A stretch of 64,000 nt of DNA from an uncultured Propionibacteriaceae bacterium (GTDB lineage Bacteria > Actinomycetota > Actinomycetes > Propionibacteriales > Propionibacteriaceae). Position 1 is the first letter of the stretch. Each line of letters opens with the position of its first letter. The stretch lies in the NCBI GenBank assembly GCA_945911015.1, contig CAMDZW010000004.1:1-64000 (forward strand). Reading direction: 5' to 3'. The translations under genes and the position numbers were made by a program. The notes below the pieces were generated by a model, which saw only the letters and a program-made list of their open reading frames with translations, searched no databases and had not been told where the DNA came from. Below are positions 50,345 to 58,140 of this stretch, piece by piece.

Positions 50345-50380
50345 TTGTCCACGGCCTGTGCACACACCTGTGGATAACTC
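50345..50380. promoter_or_regulatory. DnaA-box element B
   Basis: TTGTCCACG (50345-50353, plus) and TGTGGATAA (50369-50377, minus, the canonical TTATCCACA box) flank a TGTGCACA centre. Aligned with element A, about three quarters of the 36 bases agree, including the common CCTGTGGA(C/T)AACTC end. It lies upstream of the gpx start, before the next gene's promoter. Confidence 0.7.
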
Positions 50381-50424
50381 TTCACACGCGGTCAGGGAGC
50401 GCCAAAGCCGAGGTGGAACCGCAA

Positions 50425-50472
50425 GATGCGCGGATACGCATCTATTGCGCATCCGCAGTTTCTGCGTACACT
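50425..50472 (+). promoter_or_regulatory. Leaderless promoter with overlapping inverted repeat
   Basis: TTGCGC (50445-50450) and TACACT (50467-50472) are spaced by 16 bp. Transcription should begin about seven bases later, at or next to the ATG at 50479. GATGCGC (50425-50431) and GCGCATC (50447-50453) form an inverted repeat covering the -35 element, a good position for a repressor. Confidence 0.65.
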
Positions 50473-50478
50473 GAAGGT

Positions 50479-50856
50479 ATGCCGCTCGACCCGACCACTT
50501 TGACCCAGATCCGTACGGCCCTCGACTCCGCCGAGAACGCTGACGCTGCGGATGCACTCCCGCTGTTGCGCGACGCCGCGGAGAAGCTGGCCGGGCTGAT
50601 CGACGCATCGCTGGCCGAAGCCGTCCTGGCCGACGGGGCAAGCCTTCGCGCTGCGGGTGCGCGGGCCGGGCTGAGTGAGAACGCGGTCGGTCCACGACTG
50701 GCCCGTACGGCTGCGCTCGCCCCCTATGCCAAGGACGGTCGTGTCACGGCTTCGGCAGTGGAACGGGCCCGCTACGACCGCGAGTCCGGGACACCCCGGG
50801 TCGCGGACACCCCACCGAAGCCGATGCGCTTCATCCCACGAAGGAGGACCTCATGA
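50479..50856 (+). CDS. HTH-like protein, 125 residues
   Basis: ATG 50479 has no ribosome-binding site and sits on the predicted transcription start, so the mRNA is probably leaderless. Residues about 50-75 (ASLRAAGARAGLSENAVGPR) form a helix-turn-helix, preceded by a helical part (LLRDAAEKLAGLIDASLAEA). The end is basic and Pro-rich (MRFIPRRRTS). It is followed, with ATGA overlap, by a von Willebrand A protein. It may regulate its own operon through the inverted repeat over the promoter. The family is not named. Confidence 0.7.
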   Translation: MPLDPTTLTQIRTALDSAENADAADALPLLRDAAEKLAGLIDASLAEAVLADGASLRAAGARAGLSENAVGPRLARTAALAPYAKDGRVTASAVERARYDRESGTPRVADTPPKPMRFIPRRRTS

Positions 50857-51497
50857 CCCGCTCCGACCTCACCCACCTGTACTTCCTGCTCGACCGCTCC
50901 GGATCGATGCAGTCCATCAAGACCGACACCGAAGGCGGATTCGACGCCTTCATCGAGGAGCAGCGCGCCTCGGTGGAAGGTGAGTGCCGGGTGACCCTGG
51001 CGCAGTTCGACAACGACTACGAGCTGGTCTTCTCCAGCGTGCCCCTGGCCCAGGTCGGACCACTCACCCTGACACCCCGCGGGAGCACAGCCCTGCTCGA
51101 CTCCATGGGGCGGCTCATCACCGACGCCGGAGCCGAGCTCGCTGCCCTCGAGGAGGACCAGCGGCCCGGCACCGTGGTCGTCGCGATCATGACCGATGGG
51201 CTCGAGAATGCCTCGAAGGAATGGACCCGCCCGGCCATCAAGTCCTTGGTCGAACAGCAGACCCAGCAGTACAACTGGCAGTTCCTCTACATGGGGGCCG
51301 ACCAGGACGCGATCGAGGTCGGCACCGCGATGGGGGTCTCGGCGGACCACTCGGTCACCTACTCCCGCGGCAGGGCCCGGGAAGCGATGGCAGCCACCTC
51401 GGCCGTGGTCTCCGGACTCCGCAGAGCGCGCCGGGTCAATCCGAACGCCGCTGCCCCGGCCTACACCCAGGCTGACCGGGACCGGCTCGGCGATTGA
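50853..51497 (+). CDS. von Willebrand factor A domain protein
   Basis: The protein has 214 residues, AGGAGG upstream, ATG overlapping the previous stop (ATGA). The metal-binding site is intact: DRSGSM near residue 14, a threonine after TPRGSTALLDSM, and an aspartate in MTDGLENASKEWTRP. The domain is stand-alone and cytoplasmic, as there is no signal or membrane helix. Such proteins bind a partner through the bound metal, often in a chaperone or stress role. Partner unknown; the coupled HTH protein is the only candidate here. Confidence 0.88.
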   Translation: MTRSDLTHLYFLLDRSGSMQSIKTDTEGGFDAFIEEQRASVEGECRVTLAQFDNDYELVFSSVPLAQVGPLTLTPRGSTALLDSMGRLITDAGAELAALEEDQRPGTVVVAIMTDGLENASKEWTRPAIKSLVEQQTQQYNWQFLYMGADQDAIEVGTAMGVSADHSVTYSRGRAREAMAATSAVVSGLRRARRVNPNAAAPAYTQADRDRLGD

Positions 51498-51503
51498 CCA
51501 GTC

Positions 51504-52649
51504 TCATCGGGCCCCGGTCACCAGGCCGTTCTCACCGAAGGCCCACGCCGCGAGGCGGCTTCCGATGAGCTGATGGGTCTCGGTGTCGGGATGCAGTCCG
51601 TCCGGCAGCGGCAGCTCGGCGGCATCAGCTGCCCCGTAGAGGGTGGTCCCGTCGAGCAGGTGAAGGTGTGGATCATCCCGTACGTCGACAACCTCGGCAA
51701 GCGCGGCGCGGATGACGGTGAGGGTGAGCCGCCCGAGTGCGGTGTCGCCGGTCTGGCCAGTGGCGATGAACCGCACCTGTCCTGTGCCGAAGCTGGCCGG
51801 ATCGAATCCGCCCGGACCGGGGGTGTCCTCGTGGATGCCGCAGAAGATCGGGCTGATCAGCACCAACGGCGTGGCCGGATGACCGTCCCGCACGGTGTCG
51901 AGGAAACCATGGATCAGCGGCACGAAGATCCGTCGACGCATGGCATCCAGATTGACCACGTTGATGCCGAACTTGAGACTGATCAGGTCGGCCGGCTGGT
52001 CCCGGATCTGCCGGGCAACAAAGGGATCCACCATGGCGCTGCCCCCGAAACCGAGGTTCACCAGATCCACCCCTCCGGCCAAGGCCGCAACAACCGGCCA
52101 GGTCTGGGTCGGGGAGGCGGCGTTGGATCCTTGGCTGATGGAGCTGCCGTGGTGCACCCAACGTGCCCGGTCCGGAACAGGCGTGACTGGGGCATCGGTG
52201 CGGAGCTCGCCGATCTCGACGGATTCGTTGTGCGGAAGGAAGAGCTCGATTCGCTTGTCGATCGACGCAAGACCGGTGAAGCGGATCGTCTCGGTCTCTC
52301 CGCGATGGAACTCCACCGCGCCCGTGGCCGGGTCGATCTCGGTCAGGTCACCTGCGGCGAGTGGCACCCGTTCGACCACCACACCGTCAACGACCAGATC
52401 GACATGACCGCGCGGACGATGAAACCCTTTGTGGGTGTATCGAGTCGCGTGGAGGTCGAGCTCGACCGACTGCGCCGCCGAGGCAAAGGCCACCCGTACC
52501 CCGGACGGTTGAGCCTCAGCCATCATCAGCTGCGGGTCGGGGAACCGTTCCCGTACGGCACGGACCAGCCGGTGGGGCCGTAGGCCATCAGCGGAGGTCT
52601 CGAGATCTGCGTGGCCGCGCAGCAGGTCTCGGACACGGATCGAAAGCAT
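51504..52649 (-). CDS. SGNH-fold esterase
   Basis: The protein has 381 residues. An N-terminal beta domain (about 1-160, VRVAFASAAQSVELDLHATR) is followed by an SGNH hydrolase: WVHHGSSISQGS (nucleophile Ser in block I), NLGFGGSAMVD (Gly block II), KFGINVVNLD (Asn block III) and GLHPDTETHQL (Asp-His block V). The two-domain layout occurs in carbohydrate esterases that remove acetyl groups from sugars, e.g. CE2-like enzymes, with the fold order beta-sandwich then SGNH. The substrate is unproven. No signal peptide. The SDR gene lies 85 bp upstream on the same strand. Confidence 0.85.
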   Translation of the reverse strand: MLSIRVRDLLRGHADLETSADGLRPHRLVRAVRERFPDPQLMMAEAQPSGVRVAFASAAQSVELDLHATRYTHKGFHRPRGHVDLVVDGVVVERVPLAAGDLTEIDPATGAVEFHRGETETIRFTGLASIDKRIELFLPHNESVEIGELRTDAPVTPVPDRARWVHHGSSISQGSNAASPTQTWPVVAALAGGVDLVNLGFGGSAMVDPFVARQIRDQPADLISLKFGINVVNLDAMRRRIFVPLIHGFLDTVRDGHPATPLVLISPIFCGIHEDTPGPGGFDPASFGTGQVRFIATGQTGDTALGRLTLTVIRAALAEVVDVRDDPHLHLLDGTTLYGAADAAELPLPDGLHPDTETHQLIGSRLAAWAFGENGLVTGAR

Positions 52650-52734
52650 GGAGAGTCCTCACGTGTGACAGGGTCTGCAGCGTACGAGATGAGTCGCCTC
52701 GGTGCGAGTGCGTTGTTGACCCTCCCATCGACCG

Positions 52735-53511
52735 TCAGCCCTGGAGCAGGGACTGGGCCCCGTCGATCCAGACCTCGGTCCCCGAGACGTGGCTGGCCGC
52801 ATCGGAGGTCAGGTAGGCGATGAGATCGGCCACCTGGTCGGCAGATCCGGGTTGCGAGCCGGTCAGCGGGATCTTGCCTTCTGGATATTCGACATCGATC
52901 ATGACCTCGTCATTGTCATGCTCGGTGTTGTCGCCGATCTCGGTCTCGATCGCACCCGGGCAGATCACATTCACCCGGATCCGGTCCCGGGCGAGCTCGA
53001 CCGCCAACATCTTGGCCAGTGCCACCTGGCCGGCCTTGCTCGCCGAATAGGCCGTCGCACCGGAGTTGGAGAAGATGCGGGTGCCGTTCACCGATGCCAC
53101 CACCACGATCGAGCCACCCGCGCGTCGTAGATGGGGCACGCAGTACTTGATGGTGAGGAAGGTGCCGACCAGGTTGATCTCGAGTGTGCTGCGGAAGTCG
53201 TCCGAGGTCAGATCATCAATCCCAGCCCAGCGACCGTTGACCCCAGCGTTGGCCACGACGGCATCGATCCGACCGTACGTGTCGACCGTGGTCCGCACCG
53301 CGGCGTCAACAGCAGCCTCGTCGCTGACGTCGGCGGTCACCGCCAGTGCGGTCCCTCCGGCTCCAGAAATCTGGGCCACCACGTCGTCGAGCTCCTCGGT
53401 GGTCCGACCGACAACGGCCACCGCAAACCCATTGTCGGCAAGATTGCGTGCCGTGGCAGCGCCGATCCCGGAGCCACCGCCGGTGACAAAGGCAACCTGT
53501 TGTTCGTCCAT
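52735..53511 (-). CDS. Short-chain dehydrogenase/reductase
   Basis: The protein has 258 residues from ATG 53511 (GGGGAG upstream). VAFVTGGGSGIGAATARNLA is the cofactor-binding TGxxxGIG motif, VVANAGVNGRW the NAG motif, and YSASKAGQVALAKML the catalytic Tyr-Lys. ICPGAIETEI is the usual PG motif. It is a classical NAD(P)-dependent dehydrogenase of alcohols or sugars. It precedes the SGNH esterase on the same strand and may share its transcript. Specific substrate unknown. Confidence 0.95.
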   Translation of the reverse strand: MDEQQVAFVTGGGSGIGAATARNLADNGFAVAVVGRTTEELDDVVAQISGAGGTALAVTADVSDEAAVDAAVRTTVDTYGRIDAVVANAGVNGRWAGIDDLTSDDFRSTLEINLVGTFLTIKYCVPHLRRAGGSIVVVASVNGTRIFSNSGATAYSASKAGQVALAKMLAVELARDRIRVNVICPGAIETEIGDNTEHDNDEVMIDVEYPEGKIPLTGSQPGSADQVADLIAYLTSDAASHVSGTEVWIDGAQSLLQG

Positions 53512-53600
53512 GGCTCCCCAGTGCCCGATCCGCCCCCATGTCAAACATGGCTCGTTTCCAGGCCCGCCCATTTCACACCTGCCGGCGTTACGCTGCCGGG

Positions 53601-54080
53601 GTGCATCAAGAACCGAGGATCGAGCGTTCGGAGCGGCCGGAGTATCGCGGGGACTTCGTCGGCACGCCCACTCTGACCTATGCCCCGCACAAGGACGACG
53701 AGCCCGATCCGGGCGAGGTGGTGTGGACCTGGGTGCCGTACGAGGAGGACCACGAGCAGGGCAAGGACCGCCCCGTCCTGATCATCGGCCACCACGACGA
53801 TCTGCTGCTGGCGCTGCCGCTGACCAGCAAGGACCACGACCGTGATGCGGCTCAGGAAGCGGGCGAAGGCCGGTTCTGGATCGACATCGGCACCGGTGAC
53901 TGGGATGCCCAGGGCCGACCGAGTGAGGCACGGACCGACCGGATCCTGCAGCTCGACCCCGACACCGTACGCCGCATCGGGGGCCGCCTGCCCAAGGACC
54001 GCTTCGACGCGGTTGCCACGCAAGTCATCGCCCGCGCGACGGTCGAGCATCAGATCCTGACCGCTTCCGAGTCCGGCTGA
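53601..54080 (+). CDS. PemK/MazF-family toxin-like protein
   Basis: The protein has 159 residues from GTG 53601, with a TACGCT -10-like box at 53589-53594, so the mRNA is probably leaderless; the frame stays open upstream. GEVVWTWVPYEEDHEQGKDR and PVLIIGHHDDLLLALPLTSK are the usual start of the MazF/PemK barrel (VWWVDFPPPxGSEQxGRRPVLV-like), but the chain is longer and more acidic than toxins. LDPDTVRRIGGRLPKDRFDA near the end corresponds to the closing helix. No antitoxin precedes or follows it. Toxicity is uncertain. Confidence 0.75.
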   Translation: MHQEPRIERSERPEYRGDFVGTPTLTYAPHKDDEPDPGEVVWTWVPYEEDHEQGKDRPVLIIGHHDDLLLALPLTSKDHDRDAAQEAGEGRFWIDIGTGDWDAQGRPSEARTDRILQLDPDTVRRIGGRLPKDRFDAVATQVIARATVEHQILTASESG

Positions 54081-54102
54081 GCATCGCCGCTACAGTGACC
54101 CG

Positions 54103-54729
54103 ATGCCGATCCGCGACCTGCCTGAAGCCGAAATCAACCGCATCTACGGGGATTGGTTGCCTCGCACACCGGCTGACCTCGCCGAGCTGATGGTCGGCTA
54201 TCCCGGTCGGTGGTGGATCTCCGGAGGCTGGGCGATCGAAGCGTTCAGCGGCGTCTCCCGGCCCCACGGCGACCTGGATCCGAGCCTCCCGCGGCACGAG
54301 ATCTCCTTGCTGCGCGCACATCTGGCCGGTCGACTCGACCTGTGGGCGGCCGAGCAGGGAACGCTGTCGGTGCTGATCCCTGCCGATGACATCACCGTGC
54401 CGCGGACCTGCGGCAACATCTGGGCTCGTGACGGCGGCAGCAGCCCGTGGCAGTACGACATCATCGTGATGGATGGTGACGCCGACCGCTGGATCTTCAA
54501 ACGTGACCACACCATCTCCCTGCCATGGGACGAGATCATCTGGCACCGTGACCAGATCCCGTACATCCGTCCCGAGATCCAGCTGCTCCACAAGGCAGCC
54601 GGGCTGCGCCCCAGAGACGTACGCGACTTCAACGCTGCCGCACCGCTGCTGGATGACCCCGCCCGGCAATGGCTGCGGGACTCGATCAGCCAGGTCCATC
54701 CGGGACATCCGTGGCTGGGTGAGCTCTGA
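54103..54729 (+). CDS. Aminoglycoside nucleotidyltransferase-like protein
   Basis: The protein has 208 residues. WWISGGWAIEAFSGVSRPHG and DLDPSLPRHEISLLRAHLAG show the polymerase-beta-type nucleotidyltransferase fold (GG motif, then metal-binding DLD) of the AadB-like family. YDIIVMDGDADRWIFKRDH supplies the third acidic strand. Homologues are annotated as aminoglycoside adenylyltransferases, but most chromosomal copies in actinobacteria are untested. It starts 22 bp after the MazF-like gene, probably cotranscribed. Confidence 0.8.
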   Translation: MPIRDLPEAEINRIYGDWLPRTPADLAELMVGYPGRWWISGGWAIEAFSGVSRPHGDLDPSLPRHEISLLRAHLAGRLDLWAAEQGTLSVLIPADDITVPRTCGNIWARDGGSSPWQYDIIVMDGDADRWIFKRDHTISLPWDEIIWHRDQIPYIRPEIQLLHKAAGLRPRDVRDFNAAAPLLDDPARQWLRDSISQVHPGHPWLGEL

Positions 54730-54761
54730 GCGGCGCCCCAACGAATCGGATGGCACCACAA

Positions 54762-54802
54762 AGGCCGCCGACCCTGACGACATCGCGTCTGGCCGGCGGC
54801 CT
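54762..54802. terminator. Hairpin between nucleotidyltransferase and ehuA
   Basis: AGGCCGCCG pairs with CGGCGGCCT across a 23-base loop, and CCAC/GTGG extend the stem outwards past a small bulge. It lies in the 91-bp gap between two convergent genes and can end both. Confidence 0.6.
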
Positions 54803-54820
54803 CGTGGTTGTGCTTGGGAC

Positions 54821-55654
54821 TCAGGACACAGCGGACAGGAAGGCCTGGGTCCGCTCCTCCTGCGGGTTGTCGAAGATCTCCGCGGGCGAGCCCTCCTCGA
54901 CGATGCGACCGGCATCGAACATGAGGACCCGGTTGGAGACGTCCCGAGCGAACTGCATCTCGTGGGTCACGATCAGCATGGTGACATCGGTGGTAGCAGC
55001 GATGTTGCGCAGGATGCCGAGGACCTCGCCGACGACCTCGGGGTCGAGGGCACTGGTGACCTCGTCGAGCAACATGATCTCGGGATCCATCGCCAAGCAG
55101 CGTGCGATGGCCACACGCTGCTGCTGACCACCGGACAGCGACGTGGGATGGGCCTTGGCCTTGTCCGGCAGACCGACCTGCTCGAGCAGCTCATGTGCCC
55201 GGGTGATGGCATCTGCCTTCGAGTGGCCCAGGACATGCACCGGTGCCTCGATGATGTTCTCCAGCACCGTCATGTTCGGGAACAGATTGAACTGCTGGAA
55301 CACCATGCCGATGCGCTTGCGCATCTCGAAGCGGTACTTGTCCTTCAAGACGATGCGCCGACCGTCCTTCTCGATGTGGGTCAGCGGCTGGCCATCGATG
55401 AAGATGTAGCCGTCGGTGGAGTCCTCCAGCGTCATCACCAGGCGCAGGATGGTCGTCTTCCCCGAACCACTGGGCCCGATCAGGGTCACTCGGTCACCCT
55501 TGCGGACGGTGAAGTTGAGTCCGTCGAGGACGGTGTTGCTCCCGTACTGCTTGACGACGTTCTCGAACCGGATGGCAGGGATCTCACCGTCGGCCAGCTC
55601 GACCGCACCGGTGTGCAGTCCGAGTTCGCCGAGGGGGTCAGATTCAGTAGGCAA
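54821..55654 (-). CDS. ehuA: Polar amino acid/ectoine ABC transporter ATPase
   Basis: The protein has 277 residues from TTG 55654, five bases after GGAGAAG, overlapping the end of the permease gene; the frame is open further upstream. Walker A is GPSGSGKTT, the signature LSGGQQQRVAIARCLAMDPE, Walker B IMLLDEVTSALDPE, and the switch His is in IVTHEMQFARDV. It powers uptake by the three preceding gene products. The order binding protein, two permeases, ATPase matches ehuBCDA for ectoine and hydroxyectoine. Polar amino acid uptake is the alternative. Confidence 0.85.
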   Translation of the reverse strand: MPTESDPLGELGLHTGAVELADGEIPAIRFENVVKQYGSNTVLDGLNFTVRKGDRVTLIGPSGSGKTTILRLVMTLEDSTDGYIFIDGQPLTHIEKDGRRIVLKDKYRFEMRKRIGMVFQQFNLFPNMTVLENIIEAPVHVLGHSKADAITRAHELLEQVGLPDKAKAHPTSLSGGQQQRVAIARCLAMDPEIMLLDEVTSALDPEVVGEVLGILRNIAATTDVTMLIVTHEMQFARDVSNRVLMFDAGRIVEEGSPAEIFDNPQEERTQAFLSAVS

Positions 55655-56297
55655 GGCGCTTCTCCAATCGCCCGATGAGCACAGAGGTGGGATAGCTGGC
55701 AATGAGGAACAGGATGCCCGCCGAGACGAACACCTCGGTGAAGCGGAAGTGCACGCCACCGTACTTCTGCGCAGCGCCGACCATGTCGATCACCGCGATG
55801 GTGACCAGGAACGGCGTCTCCTTGAACATCGAGATGACATAGTTGCCGAGCGCCGGAACGGTCGCTCGTACGGCTTGGGGGATGATCACTGCGATCCAGG
55901 TCCGTGCCGGCGACATGCTCAGTGCAGTGGTCGCCTCCCACTGACCCTTGGGCACCGACTCAATGCCGGCGCGATAGACCTCAGCCATGAACGTGGCGTA
56001 GTGGACGCCGAACACGATGATGCCGACCGCAAGTCCGGGCAGCGAGGGCACCGCGTAGTAGACGAACAGCAACTGCACGACCAACGGCGTCATGCGGACG
56101 AAGTTCATCACGAAGGTGACGATGGCCGAGATCGGTTTCGGCGAGCTCCGCCGGATCAGGGCGATCACCAGCCCGAGAACCGCAGCGATCAGGCTGCCGG
56201 CGAACGTGACCAACAGGGTCACCTTCACGAAGGCGACCAGCATGTCGGGCAGGGCAGCCCAGACATGCTTCCAGTTCCACAGGGAATCGTCGATCAT
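55644..56297 (-). CDS. ehuD: ABC transporter permease EhuD-like
   Basis: The protein has 217 residues, ATG overlapping the preceding permease by four bases. It is an HisM/GlnP-type inner-membrane subunit with about five helices (VAFVKVTLLVTFAGSLIAAV, LAVGIIVFGVHYATFMAEVY). The cytoplasmic coupling loop is VPKGQWEATTALSMSPARTW, which contacts the ATPase. Its first fifteen residues are identical in the partner permease. It forms the channel with EhuC. Confidence 0.87.
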   Translation of the reverse strand: MIDDSLWNWKHVWAALPDMLVAFVKVTLLVTFAGSLIAAVLGLVIALIRRSSPKPISAIVTFVMNFVRMTPLVVQLLFVYYAVPSLPGLAVGIIVFGVHYATFMAEVYRAGIESVPKGQWEATTALSMSPARTWIAVIIPQAVRATVPALGNYVISMFKETPFLVTIAVIDMVGAAQKYGGVHFRFTEVFVSAGILFLIASYPTSVLIGRLEKRLAY

Positions 56298-57004
56298 GTG
56301 GCAACCCCCTTCGCGTCAGGGATGACGTGGAGCTTGATCCCACGACCCAACTTCGCGGTCGCTCGGCGCTCCAGCAGACCCATCAACGTCGACAGCACAT
56401 AGGCGATGACGAAGTAGACCAGGAGTGCAATCGTGTACGAGAAGAAGACGCTGGTGTCGCGACGCATGTCGTTGAAGATGGCGGTCATGTCGACGATCGT
56501 GATCGTGTAGACGACCGCGGTTCCCTTGAGCAGCTGGATCAACAGGTTGTTCAGCGACGGGATCATCAGCGCCCATGCCTGCGGGAAGATGACCCGCACC
56601 ATGCGCTGGACGTTCGACATGCTGAGTGCGGTGGTCGCCTCCCACTGCCCCTTCGGGACAGAGTTGATCGATCCCCGTACGACTTCGGCCCCGTAGGCGC
56701 CGTAGTTGAGTCCCAGTCCGATGAGACCGACAACGATCGGCGAAAGATTCACGTTGAACGGCGGCAGGGGAAGTACGAAGAACAGGAAGAACAACTGGAC
56801 CACGAGCGAGGTGCCGCGGAAGAACTCGATCACGACTCGGGCGAACCCACGCAACAGGAAGTTCTCGACCCGGGCGAGTAGGCCCAGACCGATGGCGATG
56901 ACGACTGCGAGGAGGGCCCCACCGATGGTCAGCTCGACGGTGATCAACAGTCCGTCGAGGATTCTCGGCAGGTACCTCCCCAGAGTCTCGAAATAGTCAC
57001 TCAC
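56294..57004 (-). CDS. ehuC: ABC transporter permease EhuC-like
   Basis: The protein has 236 residues with GTG 57004, 13 bp after the binding-protein stop. It is the second HisM/GlnP-type permease (LITVELTIGGALLAVVIAIG, GVIGL-type central helices, VPKGQWEATTALSMSNVQRM as coupling loop, LLVYFVIAYVLSTLMGLLER at the end). It pairs with EhuD in the membrane. The loop is near-identical to EhuD's, showing they arose by duplication. Confidence 0.87.
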   Translation of the reverse strand: MSDYFETLGRYLPRILDGLLITVELTIGGALLAVVIAIGLGLLARVENFLLRGFARVVIEFFRGTSLVVQLFFLFFVLPLPPFNVNLSPIVVGLIGLGLNYGAYGAEVVRGSINSVPKGQWEATTALSMSNVQRMVRVIFPQAWALMIPSLNNLLIQLLKGTAVVYTITIVDMTAIFNDMRRDTSVFFSYTIALLVYFVIAYVLSTLMGLLERRATAKLGRGIKLHVIPDAKGVAT

Positions 57005-57017
57005 GGTGAGTGTTCAC

Positions 57018-57950
57018 TCACTGCAGCGCTTCGAGGTCACCCGTGCAGAGCTGTTCGGTCGTCATGTCGGACGGAGGCAGGTTATCGGCGGAGAATCCGA
57101 ACTCCTCGACCAGACCGAGGTAGGTCGCCTCGTCGCCGGTGATCTTGGCCAATTCGGTGTTGTAGGCGTCGAGCAGGTCGGTGTCGCCCGGACGGAACAC
57201 CGTCGCTCCGGCGCCGATCTGCTTGATGCCGTCGATGACCTGGACGAAGGCGCCCGTGGTCTCGAGGTCCGGCATGCTGGAGGTCATCCATTCCAGGGAC
57301 ACTGCCGTCAGGGTGAAGCAGTCGGCGCGGCCGGCCTGGACGGTTTCCAGTCCCGAGGCTGCGCTGTCGACGTTGACCACATTGTCGTAACCACCGAGTG
57401 CGGTGACGTAGCCGTCCTCGATCGCACCGGATTGCAGGGCGAGGCGCACGTCTCCGCCCGAAGCCATCACCGAGTCGAGGTCGGTGAGACCCTTCGGGTT
57501 GCCAGCCGGCACCGCAAGGGTGGTGGTGTACATGATCTCGGGGTCGCTGAAGGCGGCCTGCTCACAACGCTCCGGTGTGATCGACATGCCAGCGCTGACC
57601 ACATCCCAGCGGCCCGCATTCAGGCCGGGGATCAGGCTGTCCCAGTCGACCTGCTCGACCTCGATGTTCTCGATGCCCAGGGCACCGAAGATCTCACGGT
57701 GGATGGCAATCGTGGCGCCTGCGGCCTCGCCCGACTCATCAACCCAGGAATAGGGCTGCTCGCCATTGATGGCGAGCTTGACCGTGCCCGCGGCCTGCAG
57801 ACGCTCCAATGTCGACTGCTCACCGTCACCACCGGTGCCGCCGCTACCGCCGTTGCCTGGCTTGTCGTCAGATGAACAGGCTGCGAGGCCTCCGAGTGCG
57901 AGGGCTCCGATCCCCGCGATGCCTCCGGTCAACAGTGTGCGTCGGATCAT
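57018..57950 (-). CDS. ehuB: Ectoine-type solute-binding lipoprotein
   Basis: The protein has 310 residues with lipobox LAAC (Cys25) after an RR signal (MIRRTLLTGGIAGIGALALG). A Gly/Ser linker precedes the family 3 binding fold (TLERLQAAGTVKLAINGEQP). The stretch LIPGLNAGRWDVVSAGMSIT followed by PERCEQAAFSDPE and GNPKGL is what I know from EhuB proteins. It would capture ectoine or hydroxyectoine outside the membrane. It is the first gene of the operon; two GntR-type boxes lie upstream. Confidence 0.85.
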   Translation of the reverse strand: MIRRTLLTGGIAGIGALALGGLAACSSDDKPGNGGSGGTGGDGEQSTLERLQAAGTVKLAINGEQPYSWVDESGEAAGATIAIHREIFGALGIENIEVEQVDWDSLIPGLNAGRWDVVSAGMSITPERCEQAAFSDPEIMYTTTLAVPAGNPKGLTDLDSVMASGGDVRLALQSGAIEDGYVTALGGYDNVVNVDSAASGLETVQAGRADCFTLTAVSLEWMTSSMPDLETTGAFVQVIDGIKQIGAGATVFRPGDTDLLDAYNTELAKITGDEATYLGLVEEFGFSADNLPPSDMTTEQLCTGDLEALQ

Positions 57951-58023
57951 CGTCTATTTCCTCTCCATGTACGTTGCCCCGAGCGCACCGACAGGGCGCA
58001 TCCCGAGGCAGGACCCAACTACG

Positions 58024-58070
58024 TTGTCATAATGTCGACCTCGATGCAATCTGATTGTCAAGATGTCTAC
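58024..58070. promoter_or_regulatory. Pair of direct-repeat GntR-type boxes
   Basis: TTGTCATAATGTCGAC (58024-58039) and TTGTCAAGATGTCTAC (58055-58070) agree at 13 of 16 positions and are 31 bp apart, three helical turns. Each has the TTGTC...GTC form of FadR-class GntR operators. They lie between ehuB and the divergent GntR gene and would control both. Confidence 0.75.
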
Positions 58071-58140
58071 AATCGGACAAGCCGTGTCAGGTGAGAGAAT
58101 CTCACCCGTGAAGGAACTGATGGACAGCAGGAGGGGCGAC

